From: Lepiota brunneoincarnata
Lineage: Eukaryota > Basidiomycota > Agaricomycetes > Agaricales > Agaricaceae
NCBI GenBank assembly: GCA_023014365.1
Contig: JAEBUN010000014.1
Span: forward strand, 744,001-808,000
Direction of reading: 5' to 3'
Length of the DNA: 64,000 nucleotides
Shown here: one piece after another, positions 31,217 to 43,427 of the stretch
How the letters are laid out: each line of letters begins with the position of its first letter
Numbering within the stretch: the first letter of the stretch is position 1
Position numbers and translations under genes: made by a program
The notes under the pieces: generated by a model
The model's input: only the letters and a program-made list of their open reading frames with translations
Databases searched by the model: none
Told to the model about the DNA's origin: nothing

Positions 31217-33633
31217 AGTTGCTTCTGGTAGGTTCTGGGTAGTTCCTGGTTGTTGCTGTTAAGTTGATGTTCTTCTTTACACTTTTCCAAGTATTCATCG
31301 GTGTTGTTGTGGAGATCTTCTTTGCATATCCATTGGTTCTCCATGTGGGAGTATCCTTTCCAATGTATGTAGTATTGGAGTTTCCTGTGGTATTGGTGGT
31401 GATTGAGAATAGCTTCTATTTTGTATTCTTCTTCTTCGTTGATGATGTCTGGTGGTGGTGGTGTCAGATGAGGTCTGTATGCTTCTGTTTTGTTATATGG
31501 GGTTAGGAGGTTTCAGTGGAACACTGGATGTATCTTCCATTTGATCGGAAGTTTTAGTTTGTATGTGAGTGGCAATAGGACTTCTGAGATAAGGAAAGGT
31601 CCTAGTCTTTTTGGGGATATTTTGTTTGAGATGAAGGGGAGTTTGAGGTTCTTGGCTTCTAGCCATACTTTCTGATGTGTTTCAAGGGGTTTGACAGTTC
31701 TTCTGGTTCTTTGTTTCATAATGTCGGCAGAGAGTTGATGTGCTATGTGTGCTTCTTTTCTGGTGTCATCAAGGAGTCTGATGCGTTCATCTACTGATGG
31801 AAAGTTCAAAGTTTCCATTACCATGGGTATCGGTGGAGGGTTGTATCCCATGATTAGTTCAAATGGGGATTTCTGCCTTGAGGCATGTATTTTGGAGTTG
31901 TGTGTGAACTCAGCGATAGGAAGGGTTTCTGACCAGTCAAGGGGATTCCTGGTGCAGTATATGGCAAGATAGGTCTCGATTTCTTGGCTGTATCATTTGG
32001 TGGAACCATCTGTCTGGGGATGGTATGCAGTTGAGAATGCTTGTTGGATGTTTAGGCATTTGGCTAGCTCTTGGAGGGAATTGGCAGCAAATCTGGGGTC
32101 TTGATCTGATATGATTTTGTTGGGTAATCCGAATCTGGTGAAGACTTTTTCTATTAATAGTTGTCCAATGTTGTCGGCGTTTGATCGATCTGAGGTTGGG
32201 ATGAAAATTACCCCCTTTGTAAGGCTGTGGTCCACCACAGACAATATTGCATTATGACCAGTGCTAGGTGGTAGACCGGTGATAAGATCCCATGAGATTT
32301 GAGCAAATGGGTGCTTGGAAGATGATGGTGGGATCGGTTGAGTCGGTGTGTGATCCAGTCTGCATATGATTTTGTGTTGCTGACATTCTGGACAGCCTTT
32401 GACATAGTTCTTTATGAATGTCAACATTCCTGGCCAATATACTTCTTTCTTGGCTAGGTGGTATGTTTCCTGTTCTCCAGGGTAGCCACGTGTAGGGTGG
32501 TTGTGGTATCTTGCAATGACATTGCATCTGAGTTGGAGGTCTTCTGGAATGATGACATGTTCTTGGAATGTAAGGAGTGGACCATTCAAGGTCGGGACTG
32601 TTCCAAAGTCTTTATCAGTGGTGTTAGGGTGGGTTTCCTTTAGGAGTTTGAATGCTTCGGTGGTTCTAGCATCATATTTGGGTGATTCTGTGATTCTTTC
32701 TTGGAGTTCCATATCGACGGTGGCGATAAAGAGGTGTTCTGGGAGTATTGTGATCAGGTTTTGATCTTCTATGTCAGTGGCGGCAACAAAGAGGTTGTTT
32801 GGAAGCATGGTGACATCTTTGTTATCGTTATCCTCATCAGGGATGTGGTCTGGACATCTTGATAGAGTGTCTGGTGCAGGGATCTTTGATCCTGGGATGT
32901 GTTCTAACTTGAAGTTGTAGTCAGCAAGGGTCTGGACCCATCATACTTGTCAGCAGTTGATTTTCTGGGGTTTATGCCAATACATGAGGTTTTGGTGATC
33001 CGTTCTGATATGGACAGTGTGGGGGCTGCCAAGGAGATAGTGGCGCCATTCTTCAAGGGCTTGGATAATAGCAAGGAGTTCCCTGTTGTAGATATCATAA
33101 TTGTGTTCTGCTGGTTCAAACATCTTTGAATAGAATGATATGGGTTTCCATATTCCATTGATGTTGTATTGGTACAGGACAGCTCCTGATGCAAATTTGG
33201 AAGCATCAGCTTCTATTTTGAAGGGTTTTGTGGAGTTGGGCATGAGGAGTACTGGTTCCTTTAAGAATTCATTCTTGAGTGTTTCAAACACTTTCTGTTG
33301 TTCTTCTTTCCATTCGAATTTGTTCAATTTGGATAGGAGTTGGTTAAGGGGTTTGGTGTGATGGGAGTAACTGTGGATGAACTTCCGGTAGAAGTTGCAG
33401 AATCCGATAAATTTCTGAATATGTCAGACTGTTTTCGGCACTGGCCAATCTTCTATTCCCTTGAGTTTTCCGGGATCCATTTTGATTTCATCAGGTGTGA
33501 TGATCATGCCAAGATATTCAAGTCATTGTTTGTTGAACTCACATTTCTCCATTTTGAGGTAGGGGTTGTTTTCCTGCAGGATCTGCCGTACTTTTTCCAT
33601 AAGTCGGTTGGTTTCTTCCTGAGTTTTACCATA

Positions 33634-35238
33634 CAGTGGCATCCAAAAGTATCGCACCATCATGTGACCTGATCTCTTGATCTCGCTTATCTATTTCATG
33701 TAACACTTGAGGTGAAACAAAGTATGCTGTTTCGTGCTTCAGGACACAAGGAATCACCATGGCAATGAAACTTTGCTGTATAATGTATTCTAGGAATAAA
33801 ATTCATGTTTTAGTGCCACACCTATGGTGCATTTCTTTTGGACATCTAAGTTCAATCACCTTTGAAGCTATATAGGCGAAGCCAGAGTGAACAAACCTCA
33901 AGTTTTTTGCATCATTCAGCCTCATTACACCATGGTCTATATGTACTTCCCCATCTAAAGTCGCTCGCATTGTTGAACTCTGGTCTTCTGGGATGACCCA
34001 TAGACAGATTGGGTCAAGGATCAGTATCCATCACTCTACTGTCGGCCGTGTACTTGACAGATTCTCCAAAACTGAAGGTCCATATTATGTCAGGCCCAAA
34101 TCCGGTCACCCTCGCAAGCTGGATGAGTGCCAAGTGCGAGTTGGGGCCCAGCTTCTTGCCCGAATGGAGGTATCCAATGCAACTGAATTGGCTAAAACCA
34201 CCTTCCCGTGTGTGTCACGCCAAACAGTAGCATGCTCCCTAAAGGAGAAAGGATTAATATACCAAATCAAAAGGCCCTGTCCCTACATTTCTCCAATCAA
34301 TCAGAAGAAGCGACTTGTGTGGGCATGCCAGCATTCTGATTGGACAGTTGATGACTGGAAGGAGGTAATTTTCTCCGATGAATCTAAATTCCTCCTTTTC
34401 AAGTCAGATGGCCATCAATATGCTTGGATGAAGCCCGGACAGGCCCTGGACCCTCAATTTACCAAGAAGAACATCAAACATGGGAGGGGAAATATTATGG
34501 TTTGGGGGTGCATCACTAGTCGGGGGGTAAGGAGGTTACATCAGATATCCGGCATCATGTGTGGTCCAGATTATGTCAAGATCCTTGAAAAGTCTTATCT
34601 AGGGACTCTCAAGGATCTTAATCTGAGATCCACAGATCAAAGCACACCAATTTTCCAGCAGGATAACGATTTGAAACACAGGAGTAAAGTTGCCAAGGAA
34701 TTTTTCAAGAAGAAAAAAATTTGCTGCTTGGACTGGCCACCCTCAAGCCCTGATATGAACATTATAGAGCATGCATGGGACCAATTGGATCGTCTTGTGC
34801 ATGCCTGTGACCCTCTTCCTTGCAACCAGGATGAGATGTGGGCTGCTCTTCAGGAGGAATGGGGTAATATATCTCAAGAAAATTTGGACACCCTTTTTGA
34901 GAGTATGCCTCATTGTGTTGAGGCAGTAATTAAGGCCTGGGGTGGAAACACCAAGTACTAACTTGTGTCAAGGTGAATGGTTTTGTTTTCATCCCACAAT
35001 GCTCTAATCTTATCTCTTAATAGGTAATGTCCAAAAGTATTGCACCATCCTTTTCACACTCCTCCTCATTTTTTGATTTAAATTCTGTATATTATGTCTC
35101 TCTACTACTATATATCAATTCCCTACATGCTTAGCTCTCTGTCAATATAATTTATGGATGAAACAACAATGATCTCAAAGAACGAGAGAGAGTTGATCCG
35201 TTGGTCATGTGATGGTGCAATACTTTTGGACACCACTG
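33634..35238 (+). mobile_element. Tc1-like element A, 1605 bp, inserted in Gyp-2 RT
   Basis: Terminal inverted repeats begin CAGTGGCATCCAAAAGTAT and, on the other end, CAGTGGTGTCCAAAAGTAT, with about 37 bp of similarity. It is flanked by TA (33632-33633, 35239-35240). Removing it restores the Gyp-2 sequence matching Gyp-1/3 around the YMDD motif. A second copy of the core lies inside each end in inverted orientation (33826-33845 and 35027-35046), about 186 bp from the outer core. Confidence 0.95.
33945..34961 (+). CDS. Tc1/mariner transposase, DD34E
   Basis: The frame from the ATG at 33993 gives 322 residues; the same frame is open further upstream (TSPSKVARIVELWSSGMTH), which supplies the first helix-turn-helix, so the true start is probably near 33945 but has no ATG. 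Features: paired HTH region (IHHSTVGRVLDRFSK; LAKTTFPCVSRQTV), then the catalytic residues in VIFSDESKF (D), PIFQQDND (D) and SPDMNIIEHAWDQL (E), with 34 residues between the second D and E. It ends AWGGNTKY. The catalytic core is intact. If the missing N-terminal start is supplied by an unrecognised exon the enzyme might be functional. It cuts and pastes the element at TA sites. Confidence 0.9.
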   Translation, partial: TSPSKVARIVELWSSGMTHRQIGSRISIHHSTVGRVLDRFSKTEGPYYVRPKSGHPRKLDECQVRVGAQLLARMEVSNATELAKTTFPCVSRQTVACSLKEKGLIYQIKRPCPYISPINQKKRLVWACQHSDWTVDDWKEVIFSDESKFLLFKSDGHQYAWMKPGQALDPQFTKKNIKHGRGNIMVWGCITSRGVRRLHQISGIMCGPDYVKILEKSYLGTLKDLNLRSTDQSTPIFQQDNDLKHRSKVAKEFFKKKKICCLDWPPSSPDMNIIEHAWDQLDRLVHACDPLPCNQDEMWAALQEEWGNISQENLDTLFESMPHCVEAVIKAWGGNTKY

Positions 35239-36390
35239 TAGATTAGGATATCATCTATGTAGATGATGATTCCTCCTTTCTCCATTATTTCAGAGAATAG
35301 CATGTCCATCATATGTTGGAACATTGCAGGACTATTGCAGAGTCTGAAAAACATAACAGTCGGTTCAAAAAGACCCATGGGAGTCTTAAACACTGCTTTC
35401 CATTGATCGCCATCTTTGATTCTGACGTTATTGTATCCTAGGCAGACATCAAGCTTAGTGAAGTACTTAGCTCCTTTGAGTTTGTCCATGATAGAGGAGA
35501 TCATGGGGATTGGGTAGGCATTTTTGATGGTGTGATTGTTTAGATAACAATAGTCTTGGCAGGGTCAGAAGTCTCCTCCTTTCTTGGCAACAAAGAAGAA
35601 GGGTGATGCCATAGGGGATTTTGAGGGGTGGATGTACCCTTTTCAGAGGTTTTCATCTATAAATTCCTTTAGTGCTTTTTCTTTGGCAGGTGCCACTTGA
35701 TAAGGTTTCATCGATTTTGCTTCAAATGTTGGTTTTAGTTCAATTTTGTGATCAAACGTTCTTGATGGTGGGAATCATTCGGATGCTTTCTTGTTGAATA
35801 TTTTAGCCCATTGGGCGAATCTCTGAGGGATCTCAGGTGGTTCCTTGTTTGAGTCTGGTTGTTTTCCTTTTTGGTTTGCCAATTTTGTTGGGTTATGTTG
35901 CTCATTGTGGAGCATTGTGGCATGTGTCACTTTGGTGTTTACTTCTAATGGAGTTAGAAGCATCGGGTTCATTTCTCTTTCTAAAGAGAAGGTGTTGAGG
36001 TCAACATTTGACAGGTTGACGTATTCTTCAGGGTTTTCCTCAGGTTGAGAGGTTTTTCCAGCCATTATGTCCATGGCAATGGAGTTGAGTTTGACGGGTC
36101 ATCGTAGGGTTTTGAGGAGTTTGGAAAAGTCTTGGTGATTGATTTGGGGTTTCCAAGAGAACATCTTGGTCTTCCAGTTGATGTCAGGATTGTATTGTTC
36201 CAACCAGGGAAATCCGATGATGAGCTCCTGAGTCTATCAGGGCGGTGATGGCCATGGGTTTTGATGTCTGTTCACTCCAAATCTCAGTGGGTAGGTAGAG
36301 GGATCATTTATTCCGGGAGAGTCATAGTTGTACAGAATTTATTGAGAAAGTGTCCTTCTGAGAGTGAGAATATATAGAGTCTTTCTGGGA

Positions 36391-38234
36391 AAGCAGGGGC
36401 ACATTGGTCTGTGTTCCATTTCAAAAATCCTGGAAGGGATGCATCTCCGGATCTTCAGCTAGTGCAGAGTGGAGTTCCTGTTGGAGTTCAGGGTCAAGGT
36501 CATTGACCATTTGGTGCATCTGAGATGCAACTTCTGTGACTGCAAGGGAGTACTTGCATTGCGGTGATTGTTGGGCGTTCCAGTTCAGGAATCCAGGATG
36601 AGTGTTTTGTTGTCCTGGGAAGGGTCAGTTGGGGTTTTGCGCAGGGTGAGGGGGGTTTGTATGCATTCTTGGGAAGCGTCTTGCTTGAGAGGGTTGAGGG
36701 CATTTGCTAACCCAGTGGTCTTTGGCTCCACATTAGAAGCATTCTTGGTTCTGATAGGCTTTAATTTGTTGTCCAGTGACAACGGCATCTATCTCCAAGG
36801 AGTCTTGAAGGTCTTCTTCAGCATAGTCCAGTTGGGGAATTTCTGGGTAAGGATCTTCATATCCTTCTTCCATTGTGGCATGGTCTATTTCCATGGTGTG
36901 TGGGTTGCATGGTGTGAATCATGGAGTATTGCTCCTTTGGTAGAATTGTGCATAGGGCACATTGTTGTTTGGACAGCTTGGTCCACAGTTGGGTTGGTAT
37001 TGGTTCCTCTGGGGGAACATGTTCCTGGGGGTGCCATAGAGGGCATTGATTCAGCGGAAGTTGTTGTCAAGTTTATTTGCTCAGGTGTACCAAGTGGCGA
37101 TAGTTGTCGGAGGGTTTTCTGATTCATCGATTTTCATGGCAATACAGCAGTCGATTGCCTTGCAGTATAGATCAATTAGGGTGCAATCTTCATTGAGTCT
37201 GGATTGACAGACAAGCTCCTTGAACTGAGAGTTGAACTCAGTCATTGGTTTACCTGCTTGATGCAGGGTTTGAAGTCTGGTATGTGCATACGCATGTTCA
37301 TCTGCCAGGGTGAAGTTGGCTCTGAGTCTGGCGGTGAAGTTGTCCCATGACTCCATGGCTATGGGTTGTCCTTGTTGGGTTTGGGTGTTCCTCTCATGGA
37401 GGTATTGTCTAGCCCAGGCTTGGGCATCTCCTGATTGCATTGTTGAGAGGATGAACAAGGTTCTGGTGAGGTCATTGTTGTAGGTGGTTGTGTTAGTGAG
37501 CATGTATACTTCACATTGGAAGATCCAATCTTTGAATAGTCTTCTGGTTCCATCAAAGGCGATGGGTTTGAGGAGTCCTAACTCCTTTGGGTTTTGTGTG
37601 GCAGCCATTATTTGTAGTTGTCTGGGTGGCGGTGGTGGTGGCGGTGTTGGAGGTTGTTTTGGTCATAAGGGAGGAGCTGGTAGGGCTAAGGGTGTTGTTG
37701 GCACAGGTAGTGTGGGTGGTTGTGGATCGGGATCCGATTGGTTGTCATCTGTTATATAGATGTTGGAGTCGTTGTCTTCTTGAGGTTTTCCTTGATCTAC
37801 TGCATATTTGTGACATGTAAGTAGGTTTTCTTCTGATTGGGAAAGTTCTCTCAGTTGTTTGAGAGCATATTTGAGCTTTTGAAGTTCAAAATTGTTTAGT
37901 GGGTTTGCTTTAGCACAATATTCTTCAGCTTGTTTGCGTTTCTTTTCTTCTTGTTTGTAGTGTTCTTCTAATTCTTTTTCATGTTGTAGTCTTTGTCGTT
38001 CTGCTAGTTCTTCAGCAAAACTTGTTCAAGTACGTGTTGATGTGTTGGAGCGGATGAGTTGAATGGGGATGGAGGATAGAATGGTGACAGTGTTTGAGTG
38101 GGTCGCAGTGTAGGGTTTCTTCTGGGATCTGGGTTTTGTATACCTGGTCCTGAGATTCTGTTTCTTGATTTGGGAGGAGGGGGTGATGGGGATTCTCAGG
38201 CTGAGAATTTCTTTGGAGGCATGGTGATATTTGT
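36391..38234 (-). pseudogene. gag: Gyp-2 gag with N-terminal extension, decayed
   Basis: The capsid part 37608-37081 reads MAATQNPKELGLLKPIAFDG and LRANFTLADEHAYAHTRL. The zinc-knuckle region follows near 36700 with its cysteines partly lost. Upstream, the frame continues without a stop codon at the gag ATG (reading QLQIM), as in Gyp-3. An ATG at 38222-38220 replaces the ACG found in Gyp-1 and Gyp-3; soon after it a TGA replaces CGA. The ATG is therefore probably a mutation product rather than the ancestral start. Confidence 0.75.
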
Positions 38235-38516
38235 CTAGCGATCGATTATTGCTAGAAGTATGAAGAATTGGGTGGTGATTATGGATATTCCTGAATACAG
38301 GTTCCATGATCTGACAACACAACAGTGGCAGGGGCATGTGATGCATTTGAGTTCTAGGGTGATTATTTGATAGGCGATGAGGGTGGTAGTTGTCATAAAG
38401 ATGAATATAAGGAGGTAAGCCAGGTCTGTTGGCAGGGGCAGGATGGAGAATAAGAATGTAGCAATGGCTACAGAGAATGTTGCAATTGGCAACAACAGAG
38501 TACCTCGACGCATTCA
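38235..38516 (-). CDS. Gyp-2 leader ORF: two-segment membrane protein
   Basis: It is the same product as in Gyp-1 and Gyp-3: LAYLLIFIFMTTTTLIAY, the hinge CITCPCHCCVVRSW and SGISIITTQFFILLAII, ending in TAG. The N-terminal part is more diverged. The ATG used here (38513) corresponds to ACG in Gyp-1 and Gyp-3, again a CpG position. Differences from Gyp-3 concentrate at third codon positions in the second half. Confidence 0.5.
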
Positions 38517-38574
38517 GTATGTTGGCAGAGCAGAGGGCAAGCAAGAGGATAAGCAGCAAAGTATCTTAGTGTTT

Positions 38575-38962
38575 TGTTACCTGGGTTAGGGGTTCGCTCT
38601 TGAGTAGCACAGAGTTCGACACAGGATGTCTATACAGACTTGGTCCTGTCCTACTAAGTGTGACTTGGAGATGATGGAGCACTATAAGTCCAGCTGGTTA
38701 TGGCAAAGAGGTATAGGAGGCAAGAACTTTATAACACTAAGATAAGGATACAAGGGTATGGTACAGTATCCTTATATACTACTATGTGTGGCTATGCTCC
38801 TACTATATATATCTGGACCTGGGTAAGTGAGTCATGTCCTTATCTATATAACTATAGATTGTTCTGATGGTACTTCTGATTGTTTCAGGATAACAGGTCT
38901 TTTGTCTATTTATATACTTTGGATGCTTCTGATAAGGGGTTTTAAGGGGACTTCTGATAACA
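38575..38962 (-). repeat. Gyp-2 5' LTR (388 bp)
   Basis: It reads TGTTACCTGGG...CTGATAACA on the plus strand. In sense orientation it contains a TATA box and the 12-mer (plus coordinates 38733-38744) complementary to the PBS at 38562-38573. That the R/PBS pair is kept in this diverged sister supports self-priming. Confidence 0.88.
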
Positions 38963-40500
38963 GTGTTGGCCTTGACATATTCAGATGGGTTAGTTGTGTC
39001 ACTGGGTGAGTTGTTCTCATAATATCAACTCAGGCAGTCTGCTATATTATTATATTCCCCTTTTATGTAGGTTATGTCAAAATCAAACCAAGATAAGAAT
39101 TTGGTCCATCTGTGCTGTCGACATGATAGCCATGCTTGGGTATTGAAGAATTCCAATGCTTTGTGGTCTGTAATTACATGTATTGGGTATCCCACAAGCT
39201 TATCTTCCCATTTCATCAGTGCTTCTAGTATTGCAAGGGTCTCCATTTCGTGGATGGCATAGTTCTGTTGTGCTGGCGTGAATTTTCGGGACATTAGTCC
39301 TGCTGGTCTGCATTTGTCCCAAGTAGGTCCTTGGCCATACATAGCTCCAATGCCTGATTTTGAGGTGTCACAGATCACCCATATGGGTTCACCTGATCAT
39401 GGATCTATAGGTTTTAGTACTGGGGTTTTGCAGCAAATGTGCTTAATCATGTCAAAGTATCATTGGTGGAGTTGTTGCCAGTGGAATGGTGTTCTGTTTT
39501 GTGTTATGGCCATTAGGGGGCTAGTGTACGCATTTTTGTTGGGTAAGAAGTTTGCTAAGTAATTTATGAGTCCTACAAATTTCTGAACATCATTATAGTT
39601 GCATGGTACCCACCAATCTCAGATGCATGCTAGTTTGTCTGTGTCGGGGTGTATGCCTTGGCTGTCAATTTTGTGACCCAGGCAGTCAATTTTGTCAGCA
39701 TATAATTGACATTTTGAGGCTTTCAGGTACATATAGGTGTTCTCTCCGAAGTTGGTTAAACACTATTCTTAGGTGTCTCTTGTGGTCCTCAATGGAGTTG
39801 GAGTAGACAAATATGTCATCGAGGTATACATGCATGCATAAGCCTATAACATCACGGAAGATGTGGGTCATCAATCTTTGAAAGGTTGCTGGTGCGTTGC
39901 AGTCCCCTTGTTGCATTATGTTGCTGACATAGGTGCCTGAGATTGTTGTGAAGGCTGTTTTGTCAATATCATGTGCGACTATTTGTACTTGTTTGTATGC
40001 ATCTGACAAGTCAATTTTTGACCTGTATTTTGCTTGTGCAACGTCTTCTCGGATGGTTTCTTGGTCTGGTAATGGCATTACATCTTTTATGGTGTTATTG
40101 TTTTGTTGACAAGCATCAATTACAGTACAAAGTTTACCATCTTTCTTTGGAATGCATAGTAATGGGGCAGCTTGGCTTACAGGCTTGGGTACCCACCAGT
40201 TGGCATTAATATACCTGTTCATCTTTTCACAAAATTGGTCTCGCATTGAGTGTGGGCACTGTGGTAGGTGATAGTGATATTGTTTTTCTTCATCTATTAG
40301 GTTTATTTCATGATTGACCACTCTCAGTGGTGGTAGTTCATCCAGTATGCCTTTCATGATGTCATGGTATTTATCATGCCATTGTTTTCTCAAATTTGGA
40401 ATATCCTCAGGTGTATTGTGTGTTTCACAGCATTTTCCTTTATCTGGTGGAGGTTTTTCTCTCACTAGGTCCCGTTTTTCCTTGAATGATTCTTGGATGT
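38963..40500 (-). pseudogene. pol: Gyp-4 reverse transcriptase and RNase H
   Basis: The RT frame 40465-39695 contains LPPLRVVNHEINLIDEE, APLLCIPKKDGKLCTVID, KYRSKIDLSDAYKQVQI, FQRLMTHIFRDVIGL and VYLDDIFVYSNS (YLDD, about 39815-39830). A frameshift near 39755 is followed by LKASKCQLYADKIDCLGHKI. RNase H follows (39378 down): ICDTSKSGIGAMYGQG, HEMETLAILEAL, VITDHKALEFF, ending ADCLS near the Gyp-2 insertion at 38962. The best general resemblance is to Agaricomycete Ty3 elements distinct from the Gyp-1 lineage. Confidence 0.85.
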
Positions 40501-41275
40501 CTGTGAATGGGTCCTTTTGGTTGATTGGTAATCATTTGGGGTGTAGTCAAAACATTTCTGAAGTTTGAGTGTTTTGAAATGTTTGGGGTTGAGATACCTC
40601 ATGTTGCTATGTCATTCGGTATGTGTTATATGGTTCTGCTTCTTGTGATGGCCATAAGTCTGATACTATCATGTTCCATTCTTTAGGCATGTGAGGATCA
40701 AAGTATAGTTCATACTTCTTTTGGTGTATTGGGTTGTCAATAAGTTTTCTTGTGTCATTTTTTGTGCCCATTTTTGATGTATCTTCCTCTATTTCAGTTA
40801 CCAGGTCCTCCAGTTGTATTTTGGAGCTAGTTGGTTCACAGTAGTGGGAATTATTGATCCCTCTATTTGTACATATTCGTTTTTCAGGTGTACCCCTATC
40901 CTTATTGATAAGATTTTGGTATTCATCTGTAGTCATCAATATGTGTGGGTTTGTATCTGGTAATTTCGGTGTTTGGTGAGTGTTATTCTCATCCTCAATT
41001 TCTTCAATTGTGACATGGTTTTTCTTTCCTTTCATTGTTTGTTTGTTTGTAAGGGTATCCAGGGTTGTCATATTCTGCCCCTCCCCCTTCATTCAATTAT
41101 CCATGAGTCAATGTCAAATTTTTTCAGTGGTTCTATGTCTGCATAGATGTGAATCAGTTTCATCAGCCATCAATAGTGCTGGTATACATTCACCATTTAT
41201 TATGATGGTATTGCTTTTGAGGTCCAGTTTGACCTTGTTTGCTCTCATGAATGGCGTTCCAATTATCATATTGTA
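40501..41275 (-). other. Gyp-4 pol spacer between protease and RT
   Basis: The frame 41092-40607 is open and highly charged (ENNTHQTPKLPDTNPHILM, EIEEDTSKMGTKNDTRKL) with no recognised domain. It probably links the protease and RT in the polyprotein. Confidence 0.45.
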
Positions 41276-41840
41276 TCAGTCAAAGTTGGCTATGTCCACA
41301 TATGTATTTGTTTTGGTTTTTCCAAGAATTATTGGTATGTTTGCACCATATTTGATCATGGATCTACTACCTACTGTTCCTAGTTGTAGGATATGTGGGT
41401 CAATCAGTTCATGTACGCGGATTTGCACTACCTCAGCAAATGATGGGGTTATTCCTGTCATTGTGCTTCCAGAGTCCCATAGTGCCCATGCCTCAATATC
41501 TCCAATTTTTACCAAGGATGCTAGGCATCTTTTCTCATTGTTTGTGGGTTGAGGGTGTGTGATTTGGTCTTTTTCTTTGGTGAGTTTTACCCTTATTTTT
41601 GCAATGTGGTCATCATTGTGACATTCTCCTGTCACAGATGGGGTTACTGTTATTGCTGCATTAAATTCAATATCAGATGCATCATCATCCTCTATCCATT
41701 CATAGTCTGTAATTTCAACTTCAGTGGCATTCTCATCACTATTGTTCTCATCATCATCAAGTAGTGAGTAGTTATGAGAATTCTCAGGTTCAATGTCATT
41801 ATTTGACTCATTCATGTCTTTCTCAGATTCTTCACCATTA
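41276..41840 (-). pseudogene. Gyp-4 aspartic protease
   Basis: The frame 41815-41276 has an acidic linker (DDDENNSDENATEVEITDYE) and a retropepsin-type domain: AWALWDSGSTMTGITPSFAE with DSGS as the active site, then LQLGTVGSRSMIKYGANIPI. It cleaves the polyprotein in the particle. Confidence 0.75.
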
Positions 41841-43080
41841 TCACTATGTGCTGCACATAAATGTAGGTGTTTCCTTGGTTTGGTACATTGGTTTGCAAAG
41901 TGGTTACCTCCACATCTGAAGCATTTGATTTGAGGGGCTTTCCCTTTGTTTTTGGTAGTTGTGGGTTTGTTTCTATAGTCTTGTGTATCTTGTTTCCCTG
42001 GTTTTAGTAGTTCTTCAGGTTTACAATTGGTGTAATTTATGTTATGAGGTCTTGATTGGTTGCCTATTGTAGGATGGTGATCTTGTTGATTCTCAGGGTT
42101 GCAATATTTACAAAGTTCAGTATTCTGTGATTGGGTAATGTTGTTCCGTGGTCTTGGGATTGTTACCCAAGTTGTTGATCACTGTTTATATGAGTCATAG
42201 GTGGGTTTTGGGGTATGGTGATGAGACATGTTCTGAAGGTCCCATCCCTTCACATAGAATGAATGTTGTTTGGTAGATGCTTCATAAGCTACTGCAAAGT
42301 CTCAAAATTCCTCTGGGCTGTTGATTTCTGGCTGTAGGCATGATGTTGTAAATAGGAACTGTAGCATATCTGCAGGTAGTTCCTGCAAGAATTTCTGGAG
42401 CAGGCTGTAGCTGTCTGGTTGTATCATCATGCATGATGCATGGTCCATCAAGTTTTCCCAGAAAATTTGTACACCCAGTTTTGGACCATATTTTGTATTT
42501 TTGAAGTTTTCGCAAGCTTTGAAAATTGAGGTTGGTTGCACAAATCAGTCATATAACACCATTATAGCATTGTCAAATGTCCATGCTTGTTGTGTGCTCA
42601 TTGTTCCTGTAACATGTCACATTACATGTTCTTTTGCTTGTCCTCTGAGGTATCAAGGTAGGCTAAAGAGTCTTTTCTGGTCTTTATCAAATTTGGGTCC
42701 TCCTAGGCCTTGGAGGAAATACTCAAGGCAAAGTGATGTTACAAATTGTTCAAGATCTCGAAATCTTGGACTTCCTTTATAGGTTTCAGCTCCGTTGTCT
42801 GATGGTCCTTTAGGTTTGCTCTTATCACAAGGGTCTGGGGGATGGGATAAGTAGCAATCAATTATATCTCTTAATCATTGATGCATGCGCTCCTTATGAG
42901 CAGTGATAGCATCAGTCACACCCTGATGTCCCATTGGTCCTGGGATCAGTTGGGGCAATGATAGTGTGGGTAGTGGTGCAGTTATGAGTTGTATACCCTG
43001 ACTAAAGTTGTTATTATTGATCGGGGTGTGTATATTAGCCATGTTATTAAGTCGTTGTGGGCGTATATAGGTGTTGTGTG
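41841..43080 (-). pseudogene. gag: Gyp-4 gag, C-terminal part
   Basis: In sense order: LPQLIPGPMGHQGVTDAITA, RFRDLEQFVTSLCLEYFLQG, FDKDQKRLFSLPYLRG, ACENFKNTKYGPKLGVQIFW and a CCHC knuckle CFRCGGNHFANQC (about 41885-41923). Four in-frame stops are all TGA, several followed by residues that make CGA (Arg) likely (EEF-stop-DFAVAYE). The frame continues across the Copia insertion at 43081-51019 into 51020 (reading LSHNTYIRPQRLNN). Confidence 0.75.
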
Positions 43081-43427
43081 TGTTGGAAATGCAAACTCAT
43101 CACGAGTTTCACAGAATGCCGGGGGGGTCCAAACATTGACTACTTGGACCCACTTTCCAGTGTTTCGGCTCCCGATCTTTTTTTCTAGGACAATTACTTG
43201 CTTTCTTATTGTTCCGTATTTACCTTAAATAACATAGCTCAAATGACCAGCAGCCTCAGTTCTCACGCATACAAGTCTCTGAGGCTGTGAGTAGCCTATG
43301 TTACTTTCTCTTTTATGACTGTTGCTTACAATGCCTGTAGAACGACACTCATATTCTAACAGGTATAGAATATACTTAGTTCTCGTGCATACGAGTCTCT
43401 GAGGCTAACGACACTCGTATTCTAACA
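43081..43427 (+). repeat. Copia 5' LTR (347 bp, with internal duplication)
   Basis: It matches the 283-bp 3' LTR up to 43361 and then carries about 66 further bases that repeat the LTR end (GTGCATACGAGTCTCTGAGG...CGTATTCTAACA). The primer-binding site follows only after the second copy of the end, so the extra piece is inside the LTR. Confidence 0.8.

Larger units (their letters stand above)
31230..36390 (-). pseudogene. pol: Gyp-2 pol (PR-RT-RH-IN-chromodomain), decayed
   Basis: Fragments in sense order: protease region (about 36300-36110), RT (35504-35240, [31 protein letters not shown]), interrupted by the Tc1-like element, then RT/RNase H (33620-32950), integrase (32808-31993 and 31851-31513) and chromodomain (about 31480-31300). 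Many stops coincide with CGA codons of Gyp-3: for example DLRPCQD reads as D-F-stop-P here, and the pair in RRQARW reads as two TGA. The RT motif YMDD is YIDD (G to A). It cannot encode an active enzyme. Confidence 0.88.
29698..38962 (-). mobile_element. Gyp-2: older sister of Gyp-1/3, minus strand, hit by Tc1-like A
   Basis: LTRs 38575-38962 (5') and 29698-30113 (3') flank an internal region with the same gene order as Gyp-1. The target duplication is GTGTC/GTGTT (29693-29697, 38963-38967; one C/T difference). Removing the element joins Gyp-4 RNase H to integrase in frame. Gag and pol are broken by many TGA codons at positions that are CGA in Gyp-3, whereas the zinc-knuckle ORF3 stays open. 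A Tc1-like element (33634-35238) is inserted in the RT domain. CpG is strongly depleted. Confidence 0.92.

Noticed and set aside
38220..38222. ATG in Gyp-2 as the genuine gag start
   Set aside because: Gyp-1 and Gyp-3 both have ACG at this place and Gyp-2 shows many CpG transitions, so the ATG is better explained as C-to-T decay.
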